A stretch of DNA of 64,000 bases from Ligula intestinalis (Eukaryota > Platyhelminthes > Cestoda > Diphyllobothriidea > Diphyllobothriidae), in contig JAYGXS010000001.1 in NCBI GenBank assembly GCA_036362985.1, positions 51,303,954 to 51,367,953 of the forward strand, read 5' to 3'. A program made the translations under genes and the position numbers. Below the pieces are notes generated by a model. The model saw nothing but the letters and a program-made list of their open reading frames with translations. It made no database searches and was not told where the DNA came from. Of this stretch, positions 12,501-25,530 are shown one piece after another (within the stretch, counting starts at the first letter, position 1; the number at the start of each line of letters is the position of its first letter).

Positions 12501-13084
12501 ACATTCGGTTTCCACGTTGACAAAAGATTAAAATTTATTGTTCTAATTTAAAGATATTTCTATGTCTCCGAAATTTGGGCATAATCAGGAAAATTTTATT
12601 GTTCTTAAAACACACTACGTACTTCTTAACGGTCTTCAAAGTAATGAATAAGCCTTATGCTTCTCATTATTTTGAACCTGAGCATATTTTTATGAAGAAA
12701 GCAGAAAAATTAAACAAACGAATAATTAAGAATGAAAGCGAGCATGTAAACCTCTACAGAGCTCAATCCAAAGGGCCGGGGTATGTGATAGTAACCTGCC
12801 AAACAAATGCCACAGGTATCAACTTTAGTACAACGGATCTCGCTATGAAGTGAAATTAGGAGATCTTAGAATAAAATATCACATGTTTACCGGAAAAATC
12901 ACAATTCATCGAAAGAAAGTGTTACAGAGAATGATTCCTTTTTAAACATATACTGGACAGAATTGATATCAATAATTCGAAGGCAATTTTCCAAAGACCA
13001 TTTAGAGACAACATCCAAACCATGCTTCAGCAGCTGTACACGAGTTTCGTCTTGTTAACAAGGTAGTCAAAAGCCACAACTAAC
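9571..13084. other. A+T-rich region, no gene seen
   Basis: Long A+T-rich stretch. Open frames reach at most about 90 codons, have low-complexity translations and match no domain. No repeat is recognised. Confidence 0.35.
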
Positions 13085-13230
13085 AGTAAAACCATTGTGA
13101 AGGATCAAATGAACTACTGGTTTTAATGGTTCTACCATGTGTTTCACAGCAGAGTGCTGCAGGGACGGCAACTACCACTGGATTTTAGTGGAAGTAGGCT
13201 TGTGGGACATTTTTCTCTCTCTTTGTCCAC
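13085..13230 (+). repeat. Dispersed repeat related to 4.4 kb
   Basis: Words at 13130-13215, including 'atggttctaccatg' and 'actggattttagtggaag', align in order with 4415-4510. It sits as a less A+T-rich patch in A+T-rich DNA. Confidence 0.35.
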
Positions 13231-16200
13231 TCATCTGTGCACCCATCATTATTGACATGCAGACAATTGTAAGGAAATTTCAGTTAATGAGCTTTAAATA
13301 ATAAAAGGTGAGAGAACACCACGGAACCCTGAGACATAATGTTACAGTACGTTACTTAACTCACGATGCCCAAGGATTTCTACAGGTTTCTTCGGTACTC
13401 AAGCGCAGCTCAAGCTGCGACTTTCAAAGTCTTACAGCAATAAATTAATGCTCGTTCTTTATAATAAGGCATATTGTGATTGATGAAGGATTATAAAGTT
13501 TTATAGAAATAAGCGTTTTATAACAAAGTGGGAAATTTCGAAAAAGTGGAAATTGGGCGAACTAGGTAAACTTAAGTTTTACATGTAGGAAAAGCCCGTT
13601 TGTGCAAAAAAACGAGTGAACGAAAACAGTACAAATAAATATACCTTGGAAAATAAACCTTTTGTAAAGTTTTCGGATATACATGCTTCCATATTACGCG
13701 CAATATAAGGTTTGGCTGTTACCGAACAGCCCAAATTTTAAGTATGTATTATAACACGTTTTCACGAGAACTGCTAGTTGTTTCTTTCGTTTTTTGCATT
13801 GCTTAAGTTACGTTGGACTAAGACAATCAGGTTTTTGCTTGATATTGCCCATTGGGAGATCACAGGTGTAATATATTTCTTAAGCTCAGGTACGGACATG
13901 CCGGGCTGTGACAAATAAATTTTAATGGAATTTTCAGGTGCAATTTTAAGCGTACCAATTTTTGTAAACCAAGAGTAATTGCCTACCGCCCAATTCTTTG
14001 TAATTATTGTAAGATTTAGATTACAAAGAGGTCTTAGATCTTTCTTGAAATTCTTGTTAAGACTTAACGGTTTTCACTGGCTTCAATCGATTTATTATAA
14101 ATAATTATACTATTATAAGTGCTTGCCAAAACCTTCAATTGAGATATACCTTAAAAGCATTTACATAAATTATGAGCTTCTAAACATTTGTTATGCAGAT
14201 GTCCCTGTGTGTCATGGTTTCAGAACCACCAAAACATGTCAACTCATTGCCGAAAAAAATGAGGTTCCACAACAAAAGTCACAAATGAATATGCCTAAGA
14301 TTGCTTCAAAAAATTTCTTCAACAAGTTACCTCTTGCAATATAGCTTTATTTATATATTTTGGCGCGGATGTCTGCATACTTTATATTTTGACGATAAAG
14401 TCGAGAACAGATTCGGAAATTTTGGCCAGTAAATTCCTTTTACTAAGAATTATGGATATATCTTCTGTTATAAATGAAAGAACTTACTTTATTGTTTAAA
14501 TTGAAACAGTTTTTAGTATATTTGGTTACTTATAGACTCAGTTCTACAATAACAAATGCAGAACAGGGGGGCAATAATGTCAACGGCGCTTTTTGAGAAA
14601 ACTGTTTAGCAATGTCTCGCGAAAATCCACTCAAATATGCTATGTTAACTGTCTTCAACTTTTATATTGACTGTTGAACCGATTAAGTTAATGTATACTA
14701 ATAAAGTCCTAAAACACATTCCTTGCCTGCAACCCTTCAACTTTACAATTTTTTTTTATTGGGTAATAGCACGGAACAGCCTTAAATGTTTACTACTCCA
14801 TTTTATGACACAAGACTTGGCAGATATGCGAAATAGTATTTTTAAACTAATTTTGCTCTACTTTTTTTACAAAATAATGCGCTTTTTCATAATAACAGTG
14901 ACTCCAATTTCATGAACATACAACAGAATTTTCCGTTTGGTAAAACAAATATGAGAAAAAGGTTTCTCATCTGAATAAATGTTCTTTTATAATGCAATAT
15001 GCACGAGGAAGAAGTTATTTTCCACAGCTTTTAATAGCGGAGGAAATTCCTCGGATATCAACAAACGCAGGATTTCACTCATTTTTGCCCCTTTTTTCTC
15101 CCAGTATACTGATCTAAAGGGAATTCAAGTCTAGTAAACAGGATTTTGCTTCGTAAGTTAACCCAATGAACTTAATTCAAAACCTCAACTGTGTGTTAAA
15201 TCCCCCAATCCCGAACCATTCATCGTAAATTTAATCTACTGTTGGTAGAAAAGTAGATACCTGCTGGCCAGACTGGACGTACAGAATGCAGAAGGAAAAT
15301 AAGGCTTTCATTTAAAACACAACTCAGTAAGGAGTTTTGCATCGAGATGAAAAAAAAACCACCTGAACTTGCATGGGAGACTGAAGAGTATTTATAACAG
15401 GTACACGCATGGGCACGGCAACCCTTGTCCAGCTCTCTTAGCGCAGGATCCAAGGTACTACGTTTGGCTTTATAAATACACATTTTAAACGAAAATGCGT
15501 ATAAAAGAACTCTTAACGATCCGTTTTCATTGTATTTTAGAGGGGTAGAAGTGATAGTTATTGTCAGCCAAGCGCCAGGCATACTTTTCTTTAAGAAAGA
15601 CATTTTCATGGGATGCTTTAAAACACGTCTTATCTAAAAGCCACGCATATTTAGAGAAATGACAAGACACCCTCGAGTGAGGCATTCGTTTAAGTTGTTT
15701 TTCACTGTAACGATAGATACAGGATGAATAACATTTATTAATAGCAAAATATCATTAGGAATTGGTGAGACTGAAAGGAGTATGAAGAGGAAATTTTAAT
15801 TTAGTGACCCTACATTATTGTCAACATATGCTAGTATACATTCTCGGCCAGTAGGAGTCTAACATTCCTCCAAATGGCAGCAAATGAAAGAGATAAAGAA
15901 AGGTCAATTTTAATAAGAGAAATAATATACAAATTGTTTAGACTGGCAAGACCCCTCTTTGTTTGGAGCTTAACGAAATGTAGACTGGTATGCACACTAA
16001 ATATGCTAATTGGTCCCTTTGAACGCCTCAAAAACTTAAAAGATAATAAAAAATTAGGTCAAGTCGATAAATAAAAATTTCTAGAATTGCATTTTTTATT
16101 CTCGTTGGGTAGGTAGAACATTACTTGGCATTCGAAGGTCTCAGAAGAATTGTATAAAACTAGTAACATAATCATTAATTAAACGAGCTTTTGCGAAAAC

Positions 16201-19200
16201 GTGTTGTTTAACGTTATTTTTCCTCGCGAGTTCGGATAACAGTGTGCGCTTAAATTTAGAGTAAATTTCAGGAGAGTCTAAGAGTACAGCATGATCTGAA
16301 CCAGACAGCGAACGTTCAAATCCTAGGGTGGTTAGCTAAAAGTGGACAAATAAGGTTGTCGGGAAGACTTATAAAGAAATCAGGCGCAGTAAATGCTTGC
16401 CTTGTATACTAGCAAAGATGAGTTAATGTGACAGATGCTGAACTGTATTTAGATGGCTCTGTATGAATGTCCAATCCCGATTGCTTACTATGGACAATAT
16501 TCCACTGAACAGAGTAGCAGCTTCAGCCCATTTATTATATCAGATGCTTTAGTTTCCGTGATTTGCGCGATTGTCCTACTTTAAAGGTGTCTACATGTCC
16601 AAGTTAAGCATAACTATGAAGAGTCCACTGGCACCCATTGTGAAAAATACCTCCATCATATTGGCTAACGGAATGTAGATACCGATATTTTATGTTCTAA
16701 TATCTTTTTATACTTAGCAGTTCACAAACATCATATTCATGGTTCCACTAGATTTTCTAAATCAACACGGCTTACCTGGAAGTTGACCTTATTGAAATTG
16801 TTTGTGTTGTTCCCGGCTGCACAAGTTTGAAACTCTCCACGTCCCTTATCCGGCAAAATTCCTGTCCTACCTATATATGATTGTTTTTCTCCAACAAAAT
16901 CTGTCATCCTTCCTCCTTAGTATACTGTCACCCTCCCCTGTTAACTATTTTCACTCCATTGCACACGACTATACAAAACAGCCTCCAGCAAAGTGGCACT
17001 TGAAAACTGCCTTCAGCCCCAGTTTGGTTACCTTACTTTTAATTACTTTGTCCTACAAGGCTATCGGTCCCCTGCTGCCTCAAGAAATACATCTTTTGAT
17101 TTGCTGAGATGAAGAACAAGTGCTGCCTCAAGTGATAACTCTTTTAATTCGCTGAGATATAGAATTGACTTTGTAGTGGATAGGGAATGATGCTGTCGGC
17201 CCCTGCCTCATCTTGTTCAATTACAGCTGTCGTGCTTGGCTGACATGAACACTGCTTAACCTAGTTTTTTCCTTCGCGGGCAATATGCCGTGACTGCTCC
17301 GAGTGGCAATTGAATACGCCACCTCCTCGACTCTTGGACCTTCCCAAGGAAGCAGACCAAAGGCAGCCGTTGTTCAGCTTGGTTGACGTAAACACCCTTT
17401 TCCCGCTGACAGATTATATTGCCTCTGTTCACGAAATTCCTCCTTTTTCGCGCTGGCGTTTCAGATCAATAGGATGCCGCATGAAATACATCCTGAAGTC
17501 AGATAAAAGCGTCGGGTGACCCCTCTCGCACTTATACAAAAGCTCTCCCAAGACTGTTTTCGCTCTGCGTGGCAGTGTTGTGGAGCTTGTGTTGTTCTCT
17601 TGTCTACAGTCAGACGATTTGGCCGACTCCATTTGTTTCTGACTGTGTGTATCCATTGTGGAGGTTTATACTTCGTTTACCCTTTGCTATTTGTTTATTA
17701 ATACCGTACTGCCTTGATAGTTGTCGTCGTTGGATTTGACCTACGCGTAGCTTCTGGGTACAGTATCAGAGAAGTCAAGACGGACAAAACAGCTTGGTTA
17801 AGTGATTAAGCGGGAACAAAGCTAGGATTGTGGACGTGAATTTTAGAAACCATGCGTTCCTTTGGTTATTACAGCGTAGCCCGTTCTTCTTGCTTTCGCC
17901 TATTTGCATAGGATTAGCCTAATGGAAGTCCTGTAGGATGTGTCACTATCGACACATCACTTGCAGCAGCTAAGTAGGCTTTTCCATGAGGTCTGGACCG
18001 TTGTACTATTAGACTTCGACCGCAACTGTGGGACCTCTCGATGCTTTTCCATTGTCCATCTGTAACACTGCTGTGCTTGCCTTTGGGAAGGCCAGACGAT
18101 CTTCATCGTGGTCGGTGTCTCTTTGAGGATGTCACTTTACAGCATCCTTGCAGATTGTCGGCAGATAGATTAGGGCGTGCAGGAAGTGTGCACCCCCAGC
18201 GCACAAGGAATTGGGACGTCATCTTAAGAAGAGTCGGTTCATTCTGACACTTTCTGCTTCGATTTCGGATGGCAGACTGCCTTGAAAGGCGTAAATTATT
18301 TTATCATCTCTCCACGGATGACATCTTCATTGATTTTCTGTGATATTAGCGTCGATCTGTTGTTCTGTATTCCCAAAGCCTCTACTCTATCGATTTTCTG
18401 CAACAAAAGCATGTTATCTTGTTCGCATTTTTAATGTTGGTGGTGTAGGTTGTGTGTAGCCAGTGTTTACCAGGATAGAGAGTACGTATTTTTACTGGCT
18501 TATTGCTGCTGGCGTGCAAAACCGAGGACCTCATTCGTGGTGTTGGTCTAGATGGCATCAGGCAACGCCTTCTGTTGGGTATTGCCAGTTGGCTGCAATG
18601 CTTGCATTTGTTCGCGGTTGGAGTCCATGTTAGTAAATAAGTCTAATCGATACTCAGTCCTGTCAACTTAGGTAGTGCAGATCCTCGTATAAATATTTCT
18701 TCAAGATATCAAACCTGGTCATTTGGGTTCCGTAAGCGTTGGCAACCTGTGCGAATTCCCCAACAGACTTCAAACCTCGTGTTCATTAGGCAATTACAGA
18801 GGTCCACTGCCAAATAGGACAGCCGTTTCAAAGAGCTGTTCCTGTTAGGTGAAGCGACTCCAGCGACCCAAAAGTGAACGCCCATTCTAGAAGGCAACGT
18901 ATCGGGCATAAACCCTCCACCTGCTTTTTTAGCTCACAGAAACAAGGCTGGTGTAAAGTCACAAGGGCAAACTTGCCAACGATCCCAGCTTTCCCTCTTT
19001 CTTGACTGCTTACCGTTGGATTGTCTAAAGGCATTTGCACATTCCAGACAACCAGAGTGAGCAATGTCAAAAGAGCACCCTGTAGCGAAAGCTGACCATG
19101 TGGACGGGGGTTTTCACTTTGTATAGTATTTTAACGACATACGTTTGCGTCAATGAGTTACATTAAAGTTTTTACTGGCTTCTTTTATCAGCAATTCTAA

Positions 19201-19950
19201 AGCAACTTTACGAAGTCCCTTACCACCGAGGGCACGCGATGACTCCAATAAATAGGACTGCTTAGTCATCACAGTTGGTTTAGTTAAAGCTCGATCCCAA
19301 ATAGACTGGGACACCTACGAGATTGCATACGTCTTCCCCATTGATCATCCTTATTTTTGATTTGCAGGAATCGGTTTGTAGTATTTTACATAAGAACGTC
19401 GAGCCCCCTTAACCGTTTTATGTGGCCGGTCGCAGACGGCGACCGGGCTGTTAACGTGTTTTTGATCTTGAGTTTGCCAAACCACAAATGAAAACTTGGT
19501 AACAGGCTGTAATAAATTGCAAGCATCCATAAATTTCACCGGTAGTTTAGGTGCGGAATTTAGGTTATGGTTTAGAAGCTCATGCATCGAACCTAGTCGT
19601 GCTTACTGTAACTGGCAAAGATGGCGCCACATATTTAGCATCTTTCTCTATCGTAACTGCCGACAGTGCATTCACGCTTAAGTATCTTCGTCTTGTAGAA
19701 TCCACATCGACGTGCCTGAGGTGACTGTACAGCACGAAAGTTGGTCACTGTGTGCATAACAACGCTTAACAGAAAGAGGATTTAACAATTTATGAGCAAT
19801 TATAATTCTTTTAAGTTAAAGTCAACCCTGAAATGTGTGTTAAGCATTAGCCCTTGTTAATATATGCTATCATCAATGTCTGTACGTGAACTACAACAAG
19901 CTAATGTTTGGACAAACAACGAATGATCATTCCAGGTTTCTTGCACAATT
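13231..19950. other. Intergenic region, no gene supported
   Basis: A+T-rich DNA to about 16.8 kb, then moderately G+C-richer DNA to 19.7 kb. The longest open frame (15220-15609, -) has no recognisable motif or start context. The 17.3-19.1 kb part has several overlapping frames on both strands that could be remains of an old repeat, but none can be assigned. Confidence 0.35.
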
Positions 19951-19959
19951 CAAGAAAAA

Positions 19960-21570
19960 CAATTTAGAGAAGAAAATAATACGATCGCTGGGACAAGAAT
20001 TTTTATTTGCCTGTCGTTTTGAAGTCCGTCGCGGATTCTTCATCATAGAAATTAGCATAAAGAGTAGCAGAAGCGGGTAATTCATATACGGGGAGTTGCT
20101 TTACTCAAAGGCTACAGTCACTAATATACCGCACTGGCTGAAATACTGACTGTCTCTGATGACAAATCTGCGATGCATCTCGAAAAGTCAGGTGAATAAA
20201 AACGTTGTCCCAGCAATCGAGTCGTCTCCCTCTCAAATACTACACGCTTATGATAATTAACGACTCACCTATTGAGGATAATTGCCCATTTGTGCGTTAA
20301 TTGCTTGATGACCGACGTGCGGATCGTGATCGGCTGAACTTTCGTCACACGTGGTGAACTTGGGCGTCAACGTTGCACGACGCGTTGGCCTGTGTGTTTC
20401 CCTAGTGTCGAGTTGCTTTGGCCAAATTGAAATTCATCACCGAATATGGATTTGGCAGGTCGTTGCACTTGTCCATGGACTGGGTGCGCGTGTACCATGA
20501 CTCAAGTAATTAACGAATCACACGATTGCCACCTCTTGCGAGAATTTCCGCCTCGTCAAGGCCGGGTCTCTGTGAAGGAGCCACAACTTGAGAATTGGCG
20601 TCATTTCTCTGCAATGCTGCCACATGTTCGCGAATATACGCCTTGATGACTCCTCCAGTTTCTCCGACGTAGTTGCCTCGACCGCAATTGCATCAGATCC
20701 TATAGATGACTCCAGATTTTTCATGTCATAGCAGTAGGCCTTCTGGTTTCATTATCTGACGCCTTAGGGCTCCCTCCGGCTTGTGTGCGACTCCAACTCC
20801 GAGTGGTGTGAGAAGACGGCCAACGGCCTCCGAGACTGTTTTACGTACGGAATTGCTTGCCAAAATTTGAGGTGGTTGCAATTTTGTTGCCCATCTCGAT
20901 TGCATATGCACCGGTTGAAGGAATTGCACGGGTAGCCATTTTCGCTGAACACCCGTCAAAAATATTGTATTTCAGTGTCTTTGTTTTTTAGGTTACTGCA
21001 GGGCGTCTCACCACTGCCGACAAAGCGTCTTTACGCAACTGCGTTTGTGACTGATTGGATGGTTTTGTCAAAAGGAGTGATAGTCGACTACAGAAGCTTC
21101 CCCAAGTCAGAATGCCGTAAGACCTATTAGATGAGACAGTGTACTATAAGAAAAGGAGCTGGCAAAAGGCTCTGCAGAATAGAGCGGCTCTCAGTAGACC
21201 AAGCACTTGTTGTCTTCTGCGTTCCTGTACTGGGCTGGAGGCAACCTCTGAGTAGTCATGCGACCAATCAGGAAATCGGTCACGCGGGATGCTGCGGCCA
21301 ATTTGGCCATGAGCGCGTGGGTGGCGGCGCACGACTTGACAGCGACGAAAAGGTGTGAACACAAGGGATAATCATAGGACCGCCACAGTTGCCGTTGGAG
21401 TTCATTTCCTGCATTTTGTGTGTTGCTTTCCTGAACACCATGGACTTTAGGCCACCTCAATCTTTGCGACGCACAAGGACATCGAGGAAGGCCAGCTGGT
21501 TGTTTTCTTCCTCCTTCCTCGTAAATTGTATGTCTGGGAAGACGCTGTTGAGGCGTTCTTTGAAGTAAAC
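19960..21570 (-). mobile_element. Penelope-like element, family 1, copy b (interrupted)
   Basis: The - strand carries in order: the end of the reverse transcriptase (KERLNSVFPDIQFT followed by NNQLAFLDVLV, about 21565-21470), a thumb segment (to about 21370), then after about 300 bases of unrelated sequence NHPISHKRSCV (about 21065-21030), NGYPC and the linker with IPYV (20960-20830), then the GIY-YIG endonuclease motif CG-GNYVGETG and IREH (about 20690-20620), a tail with RELLESW and SMDKCND, and the terminal-repeat hammerhead-like motif near 20013-20047. The order RT, endonuclease, terminal repeat equals that of copy a. Frameshifts and stops make it a pseudo-element. Confidence 0.8.
20010..20050 (-). 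ncRNA. Decayed hammerhead-like motif, PLE family 1 copy b
   Basis: The - strand has ATGATGA in place of CTGATGA, a stem II hairpin of type GAATCC/GGACTTC, and AAAACGAC in place of GAAACGTC. Two core positions are changed, so cleavage is not expected. Confidence 0.35.
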
Positions 21571-23689
21571 ACACTTTTTCATAACTTGCAGAGATAAGAA
21601 TAAATAAGCAGCAAGGTGTTTTGTACTTTACATTTATTAACCACATTTTTGAACTGAGTAACTTGAAACGAAATTGCCTTGCCAATGGTACTTGAAAAAA
21701 AATGCGATAAGGCACTTTAGGCATGGTATGTTTCGCAAACTGCTACAATTTGGAAATGAAATAAAATGATTGATTTGTAAGATGAAGGGATAAGAGAATT
21801 TTTTTGAAAATTCAAAGACAGAGCAAATTCATGGCCGGCAAGGCTGTCATGAACTTGCAGGCGACGACAAATAACACCACTATAAGCGCATAAGCCACCC
21901 TGAGAATGCTTAGGAGTCCCTATTACCCACAAACACCACCCCTGGTACCAAAAATGTGGACACGATCCCATTCGTTCTTCATAGCGATTGAACCCTCGCA
22001 TCATGCATCAGCATGCTCGCCCACTTACAAATGCACAGAAGTAAGTCAGACGAACCCGTAGCAGGAACATCACCGTGTTCCCATCACCCCGCCTCAACTG
22101 TCTACACTATTTGCAATCATTAAGTAATCAAATGAGCAGGCTAACTTCCATCATCACACGTCTCTCCTTCCATCCCATGCACTGCAAACAAACAGGTCCC
22201 AAATAACTTGCCATTCGCAAAATATAATGCACATTGCATTTAAATATGCAGCGTATCCTTTGCTTGTAACTTTATGCCTGTCTCGATTGTGCGTGGCCCA
22301 CGTGCGCGGACCGCTTTAAACCTTACAACCATAGCGTCAAATCCCAGTTCCAACTGACTATCGTGCCCGAACTGGTGCATGCAGGAGGAAAGAGGAGGCT
22401 AGGGCGACTTTGTGGACGCCATCTGAAGGAGATATTGGCGTATTATGATGCGCTTTAATCTATCTCGACGTGCAAAGCATCGTGAGTTGGAAGGTTGGCA
22501 ACTGACCAAATACCTCCACGCACGTAGTCAGTGCTGTATACGGGAAGATAACTGGCCGGAATTTTCAGAATGAGGCTCAATAGCTACTCAGTAGGGTCCT
22601 CATGGTACCTGAAAAAAGTAAGTTCCAAGTCACCTTCCCTTTTGTATGCGAACCTAGTGTGTTCTACGGAATAGGCCGTATGTGTCAGGCATTGACATGC
22701 TCTTAACGTTCTGTAAGAAAATTGCGACTTATCCCCACATGAGATGACTGACTGATTCGGACCGTGACAGGGAACCCGTGAGAGGGAAGGGTGAGTGAAT
22801 TTGACTTCAAGGACTGCAGTGCCACGACACTTAATGCATACTACACACTATAAAAAATCTAACGTACTTTTAAGTTGTCATGGTGTTATAAACATCGTAG
22901 CCGCAAAAGGAAGCTATAACTCAGTTCTATTCTCAGAACAAAGATAAAGACTGCAATAGGGCCTTAGGAATATGGCATCTATACCTTTCTACGCAAATGA
23001 GATCCGATCGCCTTTCCTATTGCTTGTGTGAAATCTTGGTTTACCCGGCGTGGAACAGACGCGTAGAGCAGGTGCCAAAGTGTATTTAAACATTCGCAAT
23101 CACTGCGCCCGATCTTGTTGGCAGTCTCCTTGACATTATCTTGACTTCGGTGCCGAAGGCAATACTGTGGCAGATGCAGCGTACGTCTATTATCACTGTA
23201 AACTAATTCACGCACAAAGCCTCTTCCTTGTGCTTGCAGTCCTGCTAGATACACAGGCGAACTCATCGTCAATGGTGTTTGAACTGTCATTCATTAATGA
23301 AGTTACTTAAATGACGATGCAACAATTACCATGATTAATAATTTTGAAACGACTGTGAAGTTTTATATTTAAAAAGATGCACCAAACTTTATCAGAGACT
23401 TTTGCCCTTTTGCCAAATACATCATGCTAGAATCCTAGTGTACCTATGTAGATACAGAAGCAAACCAATTTTGTGCGCTATTACTTTTGTTTTGCATTAA
23501 AATATGCTTCTCTGGGGCAAAACATCTCAAATATTAGCACTGCCTTTTTGGCAAATTTCACATTCGAGCAAACAATAAGTTTCAAGTATAATTTTGGGTA
23601 AATTCCGTGATCAAGTGGTTTTTTCCCATAGCACTCTTTCATCAATAAACGTCAATATCTCCCGACCTAAACCGGCTAGAAAACGAACT
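21571..23689. other. No gene supported
   Basis: Moderate G+C with several overlapping short frames. The largest (22979-23290, -, 103 codons) has no recognised motif. It may be old repeat DNA. Confidence 0.3.
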
Positions 23690-23845
23690 TGTGACCCATT
23701 GGTTAAGGCATTAGGCTCTGCCCATAAAGGTCTTAAGTTCGAGGCTCGGGTGAAATTCCATTTGGATCTGGGTATGACTGTTTGACGACGGCTAAAAAGC
23801 CAGAAATATAAAGTCCAGTCTCCCTTGTCTTTACCGGCAATACTA
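23685..23845 (+). repeat. tRNA-derived SINE, copy 3 (best head)
   Basis: A tRNA-like head ('gacccattggttaaggc' as degenerate A box, 'agttcgaggctc' as B box) is followed by the family body 'atgactgtttgacgacggc', 'taaaaagccagaaat', then 'tctcccttgtctttaccgg'. This head-to-body order identifies the family also seen at 8.5, 9.5 and 56.65 kb. Confidence 0.6.
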
Positions 23846-25395
23846 TTTTTCCATAAAGTTTGCATTTTATTGCAGATTTATTTATGTTATGATTGGCAGG
23901 TGAGCGCAAGGACGAAAGAGTGATGGTCGTCTCAAGCTTGTAAATATAACAATGTGGTTTGGGCGAGTAGAAATAATTCACATCTATAACAGCATTGCAT
24001 CCAATTACGAAAAAATTTAAGTAGAACGCTATCATTCTACGACTACCAAGCTAATTAATTTTTTCTTTCTCCAATGTTATTTTAGTATCAAAAATATTGG
24101 TCGTCTTCAGGATCCAGTTCAAAAATAAAGTGTTGGATTCGATAGTTGTCTGAAATCATCTGATGTTAATAAATTCCTTCTTTTCAAATAATTTTTATAA
24201 AAAACGTAGCACTGTTTTTAAGCAGAGGCGGCCCAAAAATGAAAAATATCACGTTGTGATGTGTTGACTGAGAACGGCTTTTCAAACGAAAAACGTTGCT
24301 CGATTTCATATTGATGTGGAATATAAGGAAATATATTATTCATGTTTTCGACTCGTTTAATCAAGTTTGCATAAAGCGTCATTTTTGATGCGCAAATGCC
24401 AGTGTACCAAGGCGAAGCTGCAGCATCTTTCTGAACTGAAATTAAAAACAAAAATACTTTACGTCTCACAGATGAATGCATTTATGCGACCATTCTATAG
24501 TTCTATCGAAGAACCCATTTTAAGCTTATAGGAACATATATTGTTGAGAAGAGGAGCAATCGCTGTCATATTCAATCACTTTAAAAAATTTAACTTAATT
24601 CTATGAAAATAACTGGTTAAGTACGAGTTCCATGAACACGACTCCCTTGTATCTTCGATTGCAAAGCGGATAACGTTCACGTGCGCAAACGTTAAAAACG
24701 TTCATCCACAAAACGTTTAAATCCCAACACAGTCCTCCAAAAATGCAACCCCAAAAATTTAATAAAGGATAGATGCAGACTGTAGTTTTAAATTTGGATT
24801 TATAACCAAAACCATAAAAAAACTGTGTTTTTCTGCCTTTAAAGTTCTTTTAGAACATATTTAAAAAGGATTACGATCAAAAACGCAAAAGTGTAATGCG
24901 TAACGATAAAATATTTTTCATAAAACTCTTCGCTACAACAAATTATTTATGCGTACATCCTTGTTTTTAAGTAGACTATTTCAACGTGTAGATACCATAG
25001 AGTTGGCTTTTGGAAATTCTTTCTTATAGAAATGTGTATTGATTTTATGTAAAAAACGAACTGATTCACGTTATAAAGCCTTTATAATATCATCAGAATT
25101 AATGAATAAATGCTCGGATGCCTGAAGCTTTGTTCTGAACGTGAATTTATGACTCCCGCTTCAAAATGTTGTTAACGCTTCCTTACAGATGTCATAAACG
25201 CAGGCAAATTTCTTAGATATTACATGACTGCAGAGCCCCCACGCTTAACTTACAATCCATCATCGAAAATTGCAATCGCGAAAAAATGCCCATTTAAGTA
25301 AACCGGCTCGCAGAAAAATCTAAGATATAAACATATTTTACAGAAAGTATATGCATTTAATATTGAACTTGATTATTTTGTTCGGGAAATACATT
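23846..25395. other. A+T-rich region with a cluster of AACGTT motifs
   Basis: Nothing gene-like. At about 24670-24725 the hexamer AACGTT or its close variant AACGTTT recurs four times within about 50 bases of otherwise A+T-rich DNA. Confidence 0.35.
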
Positions 25396-25398
25396 ATA

Positions 25399-25445
25399 TT
25401 GCGTGAATTTTCAAAACTGGAAGCCCAACTCGTCATCAGAGGCAA
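25399..25445 (-). ncRNA. Hammerhead-ribozyme-like motif with stem I, PLE family 2 copy a
   Basis: On the - strand: TTGCCT (25445-25440), CTGATGA (25439-25433), a stem II hairpin closing on TTGG/CCAG with loop GCTT, then GAAA and ATTC (to 25405), then ACGCAA (25404-25399). TTGCCT and ACGCAA pair at five of six positions (one C-C mismatch), giving stem I. Helix III (AATT) is self-complementary, as expected of the minimal dimeric hammerheads reported in PLEs. Stem II pairing next to the core is weak (extra C after CTGATGA), so activity is uncertain. Confidence 0.5.
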
Positions 25446-25516
25446 ATTCAAGTGAAAGTGCCACAGCGGCTAACATCGTGAGTACCCAGACAACGAGATG
25501 GACGGACAGCCGTGTG

Positions 25517-25530
25517 AGGGGGGGGGGGGT
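25517..25530 (+). repeat. Homopolymer G run
   Basis: Twelve consecutive G residues (25518-25529) lie within the PLE family 2 terminal repeat; prone to sequencing error and length change. Confidence 0.8.

Noticed and set aside
15220..15609. 129-codon open frame on the - strand
   Set aside because: Among the longer frames, but no domain, no signal or helix pattern, no start or splice context; consistent with chance.
22979..23290. 103-codon frame on the - strand as a gene
   Set aside because: No motif or homology I can name; surrounding DNA looks repeat-derived.
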